Positions 20,158 through 29,852 of a stretch of DNA of 64,000 nucleotides are shown piece after piece. The DNA is from Plantago ovata (taxonomy: Eukaryota; Streptophyta; Magnoliopsida; Lamiales; Plantaginaceae). The first letter of the stretch is position 1; each line of letters opens with the position of its first letter. The stretch covers positions 52,503,253 to 52,567,252 of the forward strand of contig CM051458.1 of the NCBI GenBank assembly GCA_028274465.1, read 5' to 3'. The notes below the pieces were generated by a model. It was not told the DNA's origin and searched no databases. It saw only the letters and a list, made by a program, of their open reading frames with translations. A program made the position numbers and the translations under genes.

Positions 20158-22696
20158 TGTAACAGTACCGGTTTTGAAAACAAAGTATTTTCTTGAAAAA
20201 GGAAAATTGAAAAATACTTTAATAACAACGGTCGGCAATAAATGCCAAAATAATCTTTGACGCTAACAATAATAAATAATATCCAATGACAACTCAAGTT
20301 CGAATAGACAACGAATGAAGACAATAAAAGTGTATCTTCTTATTTTGAAAAGAAACCCGTGACATCCCAGACCCTTCTCTCAGTCGCTGGCATCCTAGTC
20401 ACGCACATCCTCAGCAGCATCTGGAAGGAAGGAATTTTGAAAAAACAAAAGAGTGTGAGATAAAGGATCTCAGTGAGGTTCTAAGTTAAAACAGAAAGTA
20501 AAACAGTTTTAAAACAAAATCCTTTTCAGAAAAACGAGCAAACAGAACAGAACACGTATAACAGATTAACAGAACAGATACGTTGTAGACCGTTGGTGCA
20601 GCCCGCCTTATTGCTCCTACTCCCAGAATGCCCTTATAACTCCCTCCAGAGGATGCATAACTCCGGACAGAAACAGAAACCCCCATGTACTTTGGGGAAA
20701 CAGATCCTACGACCCTAATAGACCTCAGCGACTTCTGCCTCGCGCCTAAAAGGGAATAGACTAGGCCACGATCAAGCAAACCCGATAGTCCTCTACTACC
20801 CAAGCCTACCTAACCATAACCTAATCGACCGGTCACACAGAACTAGAACAGATACAGAGCAACAGATACAGATAATTAACACCGAGAGGTGTTCCTGCAG
20901 AAAGGTCAGTCCAGAACAGAGTAGCAATAAACGGAAATGCAAAAAAGTCATACTTAGGACTTATACTTTTACGCGGAAGCATACAGTAAACAGTAGATAG
21001 TAATAGGTACAAACAGTCACATAGCCTTCCAGTTTTTCGCAAATAGTAGGTTTAGGGGTGAACACTCACCTTAGCTTGCGAGTAAAAGACCTTCAACGAG
21101 AAATGAACTTTACGGGTTTACGGACACGGAGAACCTAACAAGAAAGTACTAACACAATTTAGAAGTCGAACGGACGGAAGGAAAAAGGTTGAAAAGAAAT
21201 GGCAAAGACGGAGTTCGAACTCGGGACCTCTAAGTTAGTCAAGCAAGAACCTAACCAACTAGGCTAGCAAGTTAGGTTATTACTAACTTACAAAAACAAA
21301 AACTAAGTTGAAACATTTTCAGAAACTCTTTCGGTCTTCAAATTCTGGAAATTACCAAAATACCATCAGTGGCAAATTGCAAAAAGGTCCTTTTCAAAAT
21401 CAGAAAGTTCAAACCAAAACCAGAAGTTGTCCAAAAATACTTAACAGTCTTCACAGAACAAAAAGGTTTACGAAAAAAAAGCTTTTTGTCAGTCAGCTAC
21501 GGTCAAAGGTAAAATTGCAAAAAGGTCCTTTAGGTTTTCAGATTTCCCAAATCAGTCCACAAAGTTCAAAACAATATCAACAGAGCCCAATTCAATCCTT
21601 TTCAAAGTCAACAGCAAACTAGGGTCAACAAACGAGGTCAACTCTCCAGATTCGGTCAACAAACAAATGGTCAAGGTCAGTCAACAACAAGATTCAAATT
21701 ACCCAAGTCCTGGTTCTCCAATCGAATACGAGTCCAAAAATCAGCAGGGTATAACGGTCAAACAGAAAACAAACAAAAGCGAAAAGGGAGAAAGTAACAG
21801 AGTACTACCTTGGCACGAACCGGAAAAGAGCAAACGGAGAAGAGACCAAAGACGAATTACGAACTGCGAATTAATGAAGCACGTAAATGTCAAAACGGGA
21901 TCTCGATGGAAATCGATTTAACAAACGAAACAGAGCCGAAATTATCTTACCGGAAAGTGACGGAACGAGATTGAAACTCGATTCGTGACCGAGCAATAGG
22001 ACTGGAACGGATAGGTAGCTGGGAAACAATATAAAATCGAGAGATTAAGACGAAAATCGATCGAGGTTTTGGATCCAAACAAACAAACAACAAACCCAAC
22101 ACTTACCGAGAACGGATTCGGGACTGGAGAAACGATTCGGCGGCAGGAACAGAGCTACGGTTGAATCTGTGATGATGGTGGTCGAGATGATTTGATGTTG
22201 ATGGATGCGGTTTGATGATGATTAGGGAATGATGATGAGTGATGGTGATGATGAACAATGGTGATGAGCGAATGGAGAAGATGAAAAGAGTTTTGGTGAT
22301 GGAGGAAAAGATGAAAGAAGATGGAGATGGTGAAGATGACCGTAAGAGAGAGAGGTAGAGAGTTTGTTTTTTTTTTCTTTCTTTCTTTTTTTGTTCAGTA
22401 AGGAGGCGTGGAGATGAGTGAATGAAGGGAGGAAAGTTGGGTTGAGGTAGGTTTAGGGTTTGGAAGACTTGGGCTTTCACATGGGCTTTAGTTATTGGGC
22501 CAAGATCAAATCTGATTTAGCTAGCTAACTAGATGATTCGTAACCTCGGTCCATTAACCAATCGCATAGGCTTTCGGATTCGATAACGCGGGAGGAAAAT
22601 TAATTAAATTACCAAATAAAATAATTTACTTAGGTAATTAATTAATTAAAATAATTTTTAAAAAAAAAAATTAAATAGGAAATACGGGATGTTACA
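20158..22696 (-). repeat. 3' LTR of the gag-only gypsy element, 2539 bp
   Basis: On the - strand it starts TGTAACATCCCGTATTTCC and ends CCGGTACTGTTACA. It is nearly identical to 25009-27548. It contains the tRNA-like unit, a pyrimidine tract near 22370-22395 and several chance frames that are not conserved as genes. Confidence 0.93.
21204..21275 (-). other. tRNA-like unit in the gypsy LTR (3' copy)
   Basis: Read on the - strand there is a perfect box A (TAGCCTAGTTGG, + 21255-21266). About 32 bp later comes a near-consensus box B (GAGTTCGAACTC, + 21211-21222) with tRNA-like flanks GGTTAGG and AGGTCCCGAG. A T-arm with four of five pairs can be drawn; the anticodon and acceptor stems are poor. 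It looks like a decayed tRNA gene captured in the LTR, possibly still an RNA polymerase III promoter. I do not call it a functional tRNA. Confidence 0.55.
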
Positions 22697-22716
22697 CTCC
22701 ACCACCCTTAAAAGGA
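22697..22716 (-). other. Polypurine tract of the gag-only gypsy element
   Basis: On the - strand TTTTAAGGGTGGTGGAG precedes the 3' LTR. It follows GTTTCGAGGACGAAACTCC, a sequence context familiar from Tekay/Del-type chromoviruses. Confidence 0.8.
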
Positions 22717-22978
22717 GTTTCGTCCTCGAAACTTAACTCGCGTATAATTAACGAACATGTAACGGGTAAACGAAAGTCTTCAACTTCAAACGCCGGGTCA
22801 ACGAACACGTTCGCAAGCCAAAGGTTAAGAGAATTCGTAAATAACCTAAGGAAGTTAAAGCTTGCCTCTTCAACCAGATCGTCGAACTAATACTCCTCAA
22901 CCAAAAGTCGGTAATTAAGCTTCAAGTGAATCTATCCTAGCGAAAGAAAAACAGCACGGTAACAGGAAAAGAAAAGAC

Positions 22979-24139
22979 TTAGAAGAAGTTTGTCCACGTG
23001 AGCGTACCTTTAGCCACACTTGTCGAGGGAGTCTCACGTCCAACCATGGTAAAGACTCTTGGTTTGGCCTTCGCACTACTTCCTTGACTCCTTGAAGCGG
23101 TGCCTCCAGATCTTCCTTCTTCCATCAGGGAGTTGCGTCGCGGACAATCATTGATCTTATGCTCCTTGCTTCCACATGCCAGGCATACACCTTGCTTCCT
23201 CCAACAGTTCTTCTCCTCATGAGTTGCGCCTCCGCAGAAATTGCAATTTCTTCGAGATGGTTGTTCAGCACTTTCGGCCACATGACGAGATCGACTTTTC
23301 TGGTCGGTGCGAGAATACCTGGATGGAGAATGACGATCCTTGCTACTTCTGTGATCAGAACTCCTCTTTCGAGACCGTCGGGGTTCATAGTTCTCGAGTT
23401 CTCCCAGACCACTCTCTACCTCAGCAGCTAACTCCACTGCTTTAATGTAGGTGGGCATGTCAGTCCCGAACAGGCTGTAACGGATCTCTGAGTTCAGACC
23501 CTTCACAAAATGGCGCACCTTCTCCCTCTCGTCGTTTTGAAAGTGCGGTACATACTTCAGCAGTCGAGTGAACTCGGAGTCATATTCGGCGACATTCATA
23601 TTTCCTTGCACTAAGGCTTGGAACTCATCTCTCCTGTTCTCGCGAACTAGGCGAGGCACGAACTTATCCATGAACTCCTTCTCAAAGTTCTCCCAAGTGC
23701 GGACAACTGCTGCTTGTCTCCACCTTGCATCTACGGTCCTCCACCAATTTCTTGCTGCTCCTTCAAACTGGAAAGCCGCGAGCTCAATCCTCCTTTCATC
23801 AGGGTAGTGCAAGATCGAGAACAGATTCTCCATGCTCTCCAGCCAAAGCTCAGCTTTGCGGGCATTGGGTGCCCCATCGAACCTGTCGGGATGGAAACGA
23901 GCGAAACGTTCCGCAGCCTGATCGATCGTTTGAGTCGGTGGCGGTGGCGGCGGAGCTGGCTGAACAGGTGGTAGCTCAACGTTGCGCACGCTCTCGCTGA
24001 AGTTGCCCAAAGCTGCAATGATCCGCTCCACTTGGTCCTGATTGCCAGCATTGTTGTTGTTGCCATTGTTGTTGTGGTTGTCGTTGTCATTGGTGTTGCC
24101 ATTTCCACTGCCGTTGCGGGTGGTGTTCCTTGGAGCCAT
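22979..24139 (-). CDS. Gag of the gag-only gypsy element, intact, 386 aa
   Basis: Ty3/gypsy Gag builds the particle and packages the RNA. The frame is open from MAPRNTTRNG to the stop. Residues 1-35 are Asn/Gly-rich low complexity, and a proline run follows (61-68). The Retrotrans_gag capsid domain (about 75-245) has RFHPDRFDGAPNARKAELWL, FEGAARNWWRT, WENFEKEFMDKFVP and VRHFVKGLNSEIRYSLF. A basic Arg/Ser stretch (253-297) leads to two CCHC knuckles, C299-C312 and C319-C332. The protein ends with RVFTMVGRETPSTSVAKGTLT, about where Gag passes into protease in full elements, and the 3' LTR follows within 300 bp. The 5' leader is about 870 nt. Intactness plus young LTRs suggests recent use of the gene, which is an inference. 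Confidence 0.92.
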   Translation of the reverse strand: MAPRNTTRNGSGNGNTNDNDNHNNNGNNNNAGNQDQVERIIAALGNFSESVRNVELPPVQPAPPPPPPTQTIDQAAERFARFHPDRFDGAPNARKAELWLESMENLFSILHYPDERRIELAAFQFEGAARNWWRTVDARWRQAAVVRTWENFEKEFMDKFVPRLVRENRRDEFQALVQGNMNVAEYDSEFTRLLKYVPHFQNDEREKVRHFVKGLNSEIRYSLFGTDMPTYIKAVELAAEVESGLGELENYEPRRSRKRSSDHRSSKDRHSPSRYSRTDQKSRSRHVAESAEQPSRRNCNFCGGATHEEKNCWRKQGVCLACGSKEHKINDCPRRNSLMEEGRSGGTASRSQGSSAKAKPRVFTMVGRETPSTSVAKGTLTWTNFF

Positions 24140-25008
24140 CCTATCGCAATTAGTCTAAGGTTAGTAACGTAATTAACCATCTTGAGGGAGTCTATCTTCA
24201 GGCGTAAACGTACTCTAAGGCACTATCTTAAGTCATCCTAGTGAACGAGCAAGAGACGCGAAAAAGATAACCAAAAAGTGCTAAGGTCAAAATCAAATCA
24301 AGGAGTCAAAAGGGAAAAAAACAACTAATCACTAAGTAAATCCTCGAGCGTGTCTAACCTAGCATACAAGGCAGACATAAATTGAAAATGAAACGATACA
24401 CATATGTAAGGAATTCCTCAAGGAAGCATTAGACACACATCAAAATCATTAAACAATGGCTCAAAGTGTTCTCTCACAAAGTGATCCGTCATTTGACCTC
24501 AGTTAACGCGAATCACATAAACAGTCGGCCGCCTGCCAGTGATTTATGTCGACTTTGGTTAAACAATAGATTACTGTATGACAGAATGAAGCAGGATCAT
24601 GCATGAATTTCAACAAGTAAAATAGCTGCATATATAAATGTTTAAACCCTAAAACATGCATTAAATGACATTATAGTAAGTAAACATACTTTTAAACAAA
24701 ATCTCATGCATTTAGAAGAAACAATGTTATCGCCTTAAGGAAAATGAACGAAACATCAATAGGAAGCTTGTGAACTTAGTAGGAGTTAAACAGAATGAAC
24801 AGCAAGACAGTTTCGGAAGACGGAAGACAGTAGGACAGTTAAAAGACGAACATGACGGTTCAGAATTAATGCGGAAGACCAAACTTTAAAAGAGACAGAA
24901 CAAAGACTACTCAATCTAATCCAGCGACTTGGACCCTCACACGCACCCCAAAGGCCAGAAGACCCTATCCTAGCAAGCTCGAGTTTGAACTCAAGCTCTG
25001 ATAACAAC
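24140..25008 (-). other. 5' leader and PBS of the gag-only gypsy element
   Basis: About 0.87 kb of untranslated leader lies between the 5' LTR and the gag start. Directly after the LTR the - strand reads GTTGTTATCAGAGCTTGAG (24990-25008), a variant of the initiator-Met PBS. I see nothing else definable in it. Confidence 0.75.
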
Positions 25009-27548
25009 TGTAACGGTACCGGTTTTGAAAACAAAGTATTTTCTTGAAAAAGGAAAATCAAAAAATACTTTAATAACAACGGTCGGCAATAAATGCCAAA
25101 ATAATCTTTGACGCTAACAATAATAAATAATATCCAATGACAACTCAAGTTCGAATAGACAACGAATGAAGACAATAAAAGTGTATCTTCTTATTTTGAA
25201 AGAAACCCGTGACACCCCAGACCCTTCTCTCAGTCGCTGGCATCCTAGTCACGCACATCCTCAGCAGCATCTGGAAGGAAGGAATTTTGAAAAAACAAAA
25301 GAGTGTGAGATAAAGGATCTCAGTGAGGTTCTAAGTTAAAACAGAAAGTAAAACAGTTTTAAAACAAAATCCTTTTCAGAAAAACGAGCAAACAGAACAG
25401 AACACGTATAACAGATTAACAGAACAGATACGTTGTAGACCGTTGGTGCAGCCCGCCTTATTGCTCCTACTCCCAGAATGCCCTTATAACTCCCTCCAGA
25501 GGATGCATAACTCCGGACAGAAACAGAAACCCCCGTGTACTTTGGGGAAACAGATCCTACGACCCTAATAGACCTCAGCGACTTCTGCCTCGCGCCTAAA
25601 AGGGAATAGACTAGGCCACGATCAAGCAAACCCGATAGTCCTCTACTACCCAAGCCTACCTAACCATAACCTAATCGACCGGTCACACAGAAACAGAACA
25701 GATACAGAGCAACAGATACAGATAATTAACACCGAGAGGTGTTCCTGCAGAAAGGTCAGTCCAGAACAGAGTAGCAATAAACGGAAATGCAAAAAAGTCA
25801 TACTTAGGACTTATACTTTTACGCGGAAGCATACAGTAAACAGTAGATAGTAATAGGTACAAACAGTCACATAGCCTTCCAGTTTTTCGCAAATAGTAGG
25901 TTTAGGGGTGAACACTCACCTTAGCTTGCGAGTAAAAGACCTTCAACGAGAAATGAGCTTTACGGGTTTACGGACACGGAGAACCTAACAAGAAAGTACT
26001 AAAACAATTTAGAAGTCGAACGGACGGAAGGAAAAAGGTTGAAAAGAAATGGCAAAGACGGAGTTCGAACTCGGGACCTCTAAGTTAGTCAAGCAAGAAC
26101 CTAACCAACTAGGCTAGCAAGTTAGGTTATTACTAACTTACAAAAACAAAAACTAAGTTGAAACATTTTCAGAAACTCTTTCGGTCTTCAAATTCTGGAA
26201 ATTACCAAAATACCATCAGTGGCAAATTGCAAAAAGGTCCTTTTCAAAATCAGAAAGTTCAAACCAAAACCAGAAGTTGTCCAAAAATACTTCACAGTCT
26301 TCACAGAACAAAAAGGTTTACGAAAAAAAAGCTTTCTGTCAGTCAGCTACGGTCAAAGGTAAAATTGCAAAAAGGTCCTTTAGGTTTTCAGATTTCCCAA
26401 ATCAGTCCACAAAGTTCAAAACAATATCAACAGAGTCCAATTCAATCCTTTTCAAAGTCAACAGCAAACTAGGGTCAACAAACGAGGTCAACTGTCCAGA
26501 TTCGGTCAACAAACAAATGGTCAAGGTCAGTCAACAACAAGATTCAAATTACCCAAGTCCTGGTTCTCCAATCGAATACGAGTCCAAAAATCAGCAGGGT
26601 ATAACGGTCAAACAGAAAACAAACAAAAACGAAAAGGGAGAAAGGAACAGAGTACTACCTTGGCACGAACCGGAAAAGAGCAAACGGAGAAGAGACCAAA
26701 GACGAATTACGAACTGCGAATTAATGAAGCACGTAAATGTCAAAACGGGATCTCGACGGAAATCGATTTAACAAACGAAACAGAGCCGAAATTATCTTAC
26801 CGGAAAGTGACGGAACGAGATTGAAACTCGATTCGTGACCGAGCAATAGGACCGGAACAGATAGGTAGCTGGGAAACAATATAAAATCGAGAGATTAAGA
26901 CGAAAATCGATCGAGGTTTTGGATCCAAACAAACAAACAACAAACCCAACACTTACCGAGAACGGATTCGGGACTGGAGAAACGATTCGGCGGCAGGAAC
27001 AGAGCTACGGTTGAATCTGTGATGATGGTGGTCGAGATGATTTGATGTTGATGGATGCGGTTTGATGATGATTAGGGAATGATGATGAGTGATGGTGATG
27101 ATGAACAATGGTGATGAGCGAATGGAGAAGATGAAAAGAGTTTTGGTGATGGAGGAAAAGATGAAAGAAGATGGAGATGGTGAAGATGACCGTAAGAGAG
27201 AGAGGTAGAGAGTTTGTTTTTTTTTTTTTTCTTTCTTTCTTTCTTTGTTCAGTAAGGAGGCGTGGAGATGAGTGAATGAAGGGAGGAAAGTTGGGTTGAG
27301 GTAGGTTTAGGGTTTGGAAGACTTGGGCTTTCACATGGGCTTTAGTTATTGGGCCAAGATCAAATCTGATTTAGCTAGCTAAATAGATGATTCGTAACCT
27401 CGGTCCATTAACCAATCGCATAGGCTTTCGGATTCGATAACGCGGGAGGAAAATTAATTAAATTACCAAATAAAATAATTTACTTAGGTAATTAATTAAT
27501 TAAAATAATTTTTAAAAAAAAATTAAATAGTAAATACGGGATGTTACA
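25009..27548 (-). repeat. 5' LTR of the gag-only gypsy element, 2540 bp
   Basis: It is the near-identical partner of 20158-22696, with the same ends and the same internal features. It adjoins the right copy of the target duplication GGTGT. The poly-T/CTTT microsatellite near 27220-27245 differs in length from its partner. Confidence 0.93.
26054..26125 (-). other. tRNA-like unit in the gypsy LTR (5' copy)
   Basis: This is the same unit as at 21204-21275, with box A at + 26105-26116 and box B at + 26061-26072. Being in the 5' LTR, this copy could act as an internal promoter for the element. Confidence 0.55.
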
Positions 27549-27553
27549 GGTGT

Positions 27554-27745
27554 ACAAGCCTCCTGATCTTCTAGCAACCATAGTAACCTTCTTTGTCTCA
27601 AAGTCTATATGTTTACATTCATCACTTTTGATTTTGATGAAGTATCCTTTATCAGCAAATTGACTCATGCTGAAAAGGTTAAACTTAAGATTTTTGACAT
27701 AAAGAACTCCTGAAATGGTAATGCATCCTAACTTTACGTCACCGT
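27554..27745 (-). pseudogene. SIRE pre-integrase region, upstream continuation
   Basis: This is the GAG-pre-integrase part of the SIRE polyprotein, reading on the - strand GDVKLGCITISGVLYVKN, then KFNLFSMSQFADKGYFIK and a stretch ending RRSGGLYT. It is separated from the rest of pol only by the inserted gag-only gypsy element. The lower-numbered copy of the target duplication is at 20153-20157. At 27745 a second copia element begins. Confidence 0.85.
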
Positions 27746-29838
27746 TGTAAGAAAATACGGTCAGAGTTACCCCTAGGGTACGCAGCGGAATTTCAAAAAA
27801 TTTCTTAACATGCAGGTTAATTGATCATGTATATACCGTATATATTAAACACGTCAATTAGAAGACTTACAATACTCCAAAAGCAAGCACAGGTACCAAG
27901 TCTTCGTAATAGTCCGGTGTATCTTCTCCTTCGTCGAAGTCGAAGATATCTACAATACTTTGATTATCTGCAAGACAATAAAAGTTAGTTTCCAGCTTCT
28001 TGAACCTCAACCTTGGTATCCATGGATGAACAGCTTATCGGAAATAATGCTAGGATATTCTTTGTGTGGCCAAGAAGATGGGGCGGCATTTTCCTCCGGT
28101 AGGTGGCGCGCGCGTGGCTTAGGTGAGGTAGGGGAGAGCTTTTATTTTCTCTAAGAAAACTGGTAGACTAACTGTATGTCTGTGTATTGAACTGTGTGTC
28201 AAAATCTCTCTAATAGTCTACTATATATAGTAGTCAATAGAAGTCTAATGAATAATCAATTAGACTTCATAAAGGAATAAGAATCTAATTCTTATCGCAC
28301 TAGGAAACAAATTCGAGTCTAGATTAATTCCCAATCAACTTAGAACTCAATCAGGAAAATCTAACTTATCCCTTGGACTTCTAATAGAGGAAGGAGTCGA
28401 ACTCCTTCCCCTGCACCATCTGCGTGCGCGCGCGCTTTCCAAGGGTATTAGGTGGGTCCCGATTTGGGACCCACATATATTTCTAAGGCAATTCAAACTC
28501 CAAGGAGATTTTGCCCATGTGCATATATTAATTCTAAATTAACATATCCTTTCAAATCAAACCTCTATTATATTTCTAAAATATAATCTTTAATTGTATT
28601 TATATAAAATACAATTAATGAGCCAATTCAATTAATAATTCCAAATCATTAATTGAGCCACAAATTATTATAATTAATTCCAAATCAATTATAATCCATC
28701 AATCACAATTAATTCCAAATTAATTGCGATTCCATCTTCAAGGATATTCGGATAAGCTGAATCACCACATAGTGTGACCCATAGGGCCTCATTGTATTAA
28801 GCAAGTCCTAGACTAGGCAAAATGGAATTCCTAGACGGTTTCATTTGCAATATTAATACATGAGGACGTTTGAGAGGTTTCTCAAAGCAAACCCTTTCGT
28901 TGCGAAGTCTGTTGCGCTCAACGCGGCGATAGTAACGTCCCTTCATCTGATTGACTCGAATGTATCTAGGATCGATGAGGTGTCTATCCCAATAATACAT
29001 CCACGGGCGTCTTCAGTGAGTTTCATGGTGAATCCAATATCTATTATGACTATCATAATAATATTGATACGCTGGCCAGCGGTTTTACCAATCACAACTA
29101 TGAACGACTATGAGCAGTGCTCTCCTGTGCTACACATGAGAGATGAATCTTTCACAGAAACACTTATCATCCCCATTTGTATGTAGCCATAATCCTGGAT
29201 CGTGTCTTGGGTCAACTGCTTATTCAGAGCTGACATCGACGGGTCCACCAAGGATATGGGGCAACAAATGTGATGATAAAGTCTTGTATGTCCAAAGGAC
29301 GACTGGCATGACTTTGACAACTTACCGGTTCCCATAGACACTTCGGTGTAGAGTATACATCGATGGGAGTGTCCGGTGGGTACTTCCATTGTTCGGTAAT
29401 CACCCTTCGAACAACTATGCGTAGTTATAGGAACGTTTCTTGATTGTCCAACAATCCGTTCCGTGGCCGTGGGATCGGCTCACACTTGCTCCAACAAGTA
29501 TAACTTGCACGCATACTAGTCTCAGCTGGTTCATTTAGACCCCTACATCCGAGATGAACCTCGACTAGGGAGAGTTTGGGATAGATGATAACTCACATAG
29601 CTCCCACTATCTGTGTGATCGGTCATCTATCCGAGGGGACATGTTTAATATCAATACAGACAGGAATAGAGATATGACATGCTGTATGCCTGGTGTAATA
29701 TAAATATGAAAGTGATACTCAATAGTCAAACAACAAACATATATTATATTACGTTGACCTGTGTAATAGTACATATATGCCCTTAATAAGGGCTGCATGC
29801 CCTTAATAAAGACTGTCTCTAGGAGATATACACTATCA
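27746..29838 (-). repeat. 3' LTR of the second copia element, about 2.09 kb
   Basis: On the - strand it starts TGATAGTGTATATCTCC right after the polypurine tract and runs to GTATTTTCTTACA near 27746. The inner end is well set by the tract. The outer end is inferred from the point where SIRE coding sequence resumes. A palindromic TATA-like TACTATATATAGTA lies at 28219-28232. Confidence 0.75.
28219..28232 (-). promoter_or_regulatory. TATA-like palindrome in the copia LTR
   Basis: TACTATATATAGTA is a perfect 14-bp palindrome in the distal half of the LTR, where a U3 TATA box would be expected. It is a promoter candidate by position and sequence only. Confidence 0.5.
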
Positions 29839-29850
29839 ATCTCCCACTTG
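29839..29850 (-). other. Polypurine tract of the second copia element
   Basis: On the - strand CAAGTGGGAGAT lies between the end of RNase H and the LTR, the usual copia arrangement. Confidence 0.8.
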
Positions 29851-29852
29851 GA

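Larger units (their letters stand above)
20158..27548 (-). mobile_element. Gag-only Ty3/gypsy element, young, complete
   Basis: This is a complete LTR element of 7391 bp with two 2.54 kb LTRs, flanked by the 5-bp target duplication GGTGT (20153-20157 and 27549-27553). Removing it joins the SIRE pre-integrase sequence ...SGGLYT to VDWSS..., which confirms both ends. Internally it has only a PBS, a leader, one intact gag frame and a polypurine tract. No protease, RT, RNase H or integrase is present, so it must have moved with enzymes from another element. The LTRs differ by roughly twenty substitutions by eye (about 0.8%), so it is recent, perhaps a few hundred thousand years at a commonly used grass rate. 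LTR ends TGTAACATCCCG and the Gag suggest a chromovirus of Tekay/Del type. It fits the described TR-GAG class. Confidence 0.9.
9790..27745 (-). mobile_element. SIRE-lineage copia element with nested insertions (continues beyond 27745)
   Basis: This is the - strand host of all elements to its right. Read 3' to 5' it has a partial 3' LTR (9790 to about 10957), the extra ORF (10996-16229), a spacer, RNase H and RT, integrase, then the pre-integrase region. That region is split by a gag-only gypsy element (20158-27548) and resumes at 27554. At 27745 it is interrupted by a second copia element, and the remaining 5' part (protease, gag, 5' LTR) is not in the window. It is clearly old, broken at many places in both ORFs. 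Assignment to SIRE rests on the pol sequence and on the extra ORF after pol. Confidence 0.88.

Noticed and set aside
21204-21275. Functional tRNA gene
   Set aside because: Boxes A and B are present, but the anticodon and acceptor stems do not pair well and the T-stem has a mismatch. Kept only as a tRNA-like unit.
22103-22480. 125-aa frame in the gypsy LTR with His- and Ser-rich stretches (and its copy at 27005-27334)
   Set aside because: It arises from GATGAT-type and poly-T simple repeats inside the LTR. The two nearly identical LTRs differ in frame and length.
28797-29389. Overlapping short frames inside the copia LTR
   Set aside because: They lie wholly within the LTR, overlap on both strands and show no domain. 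Treated as chance frames.
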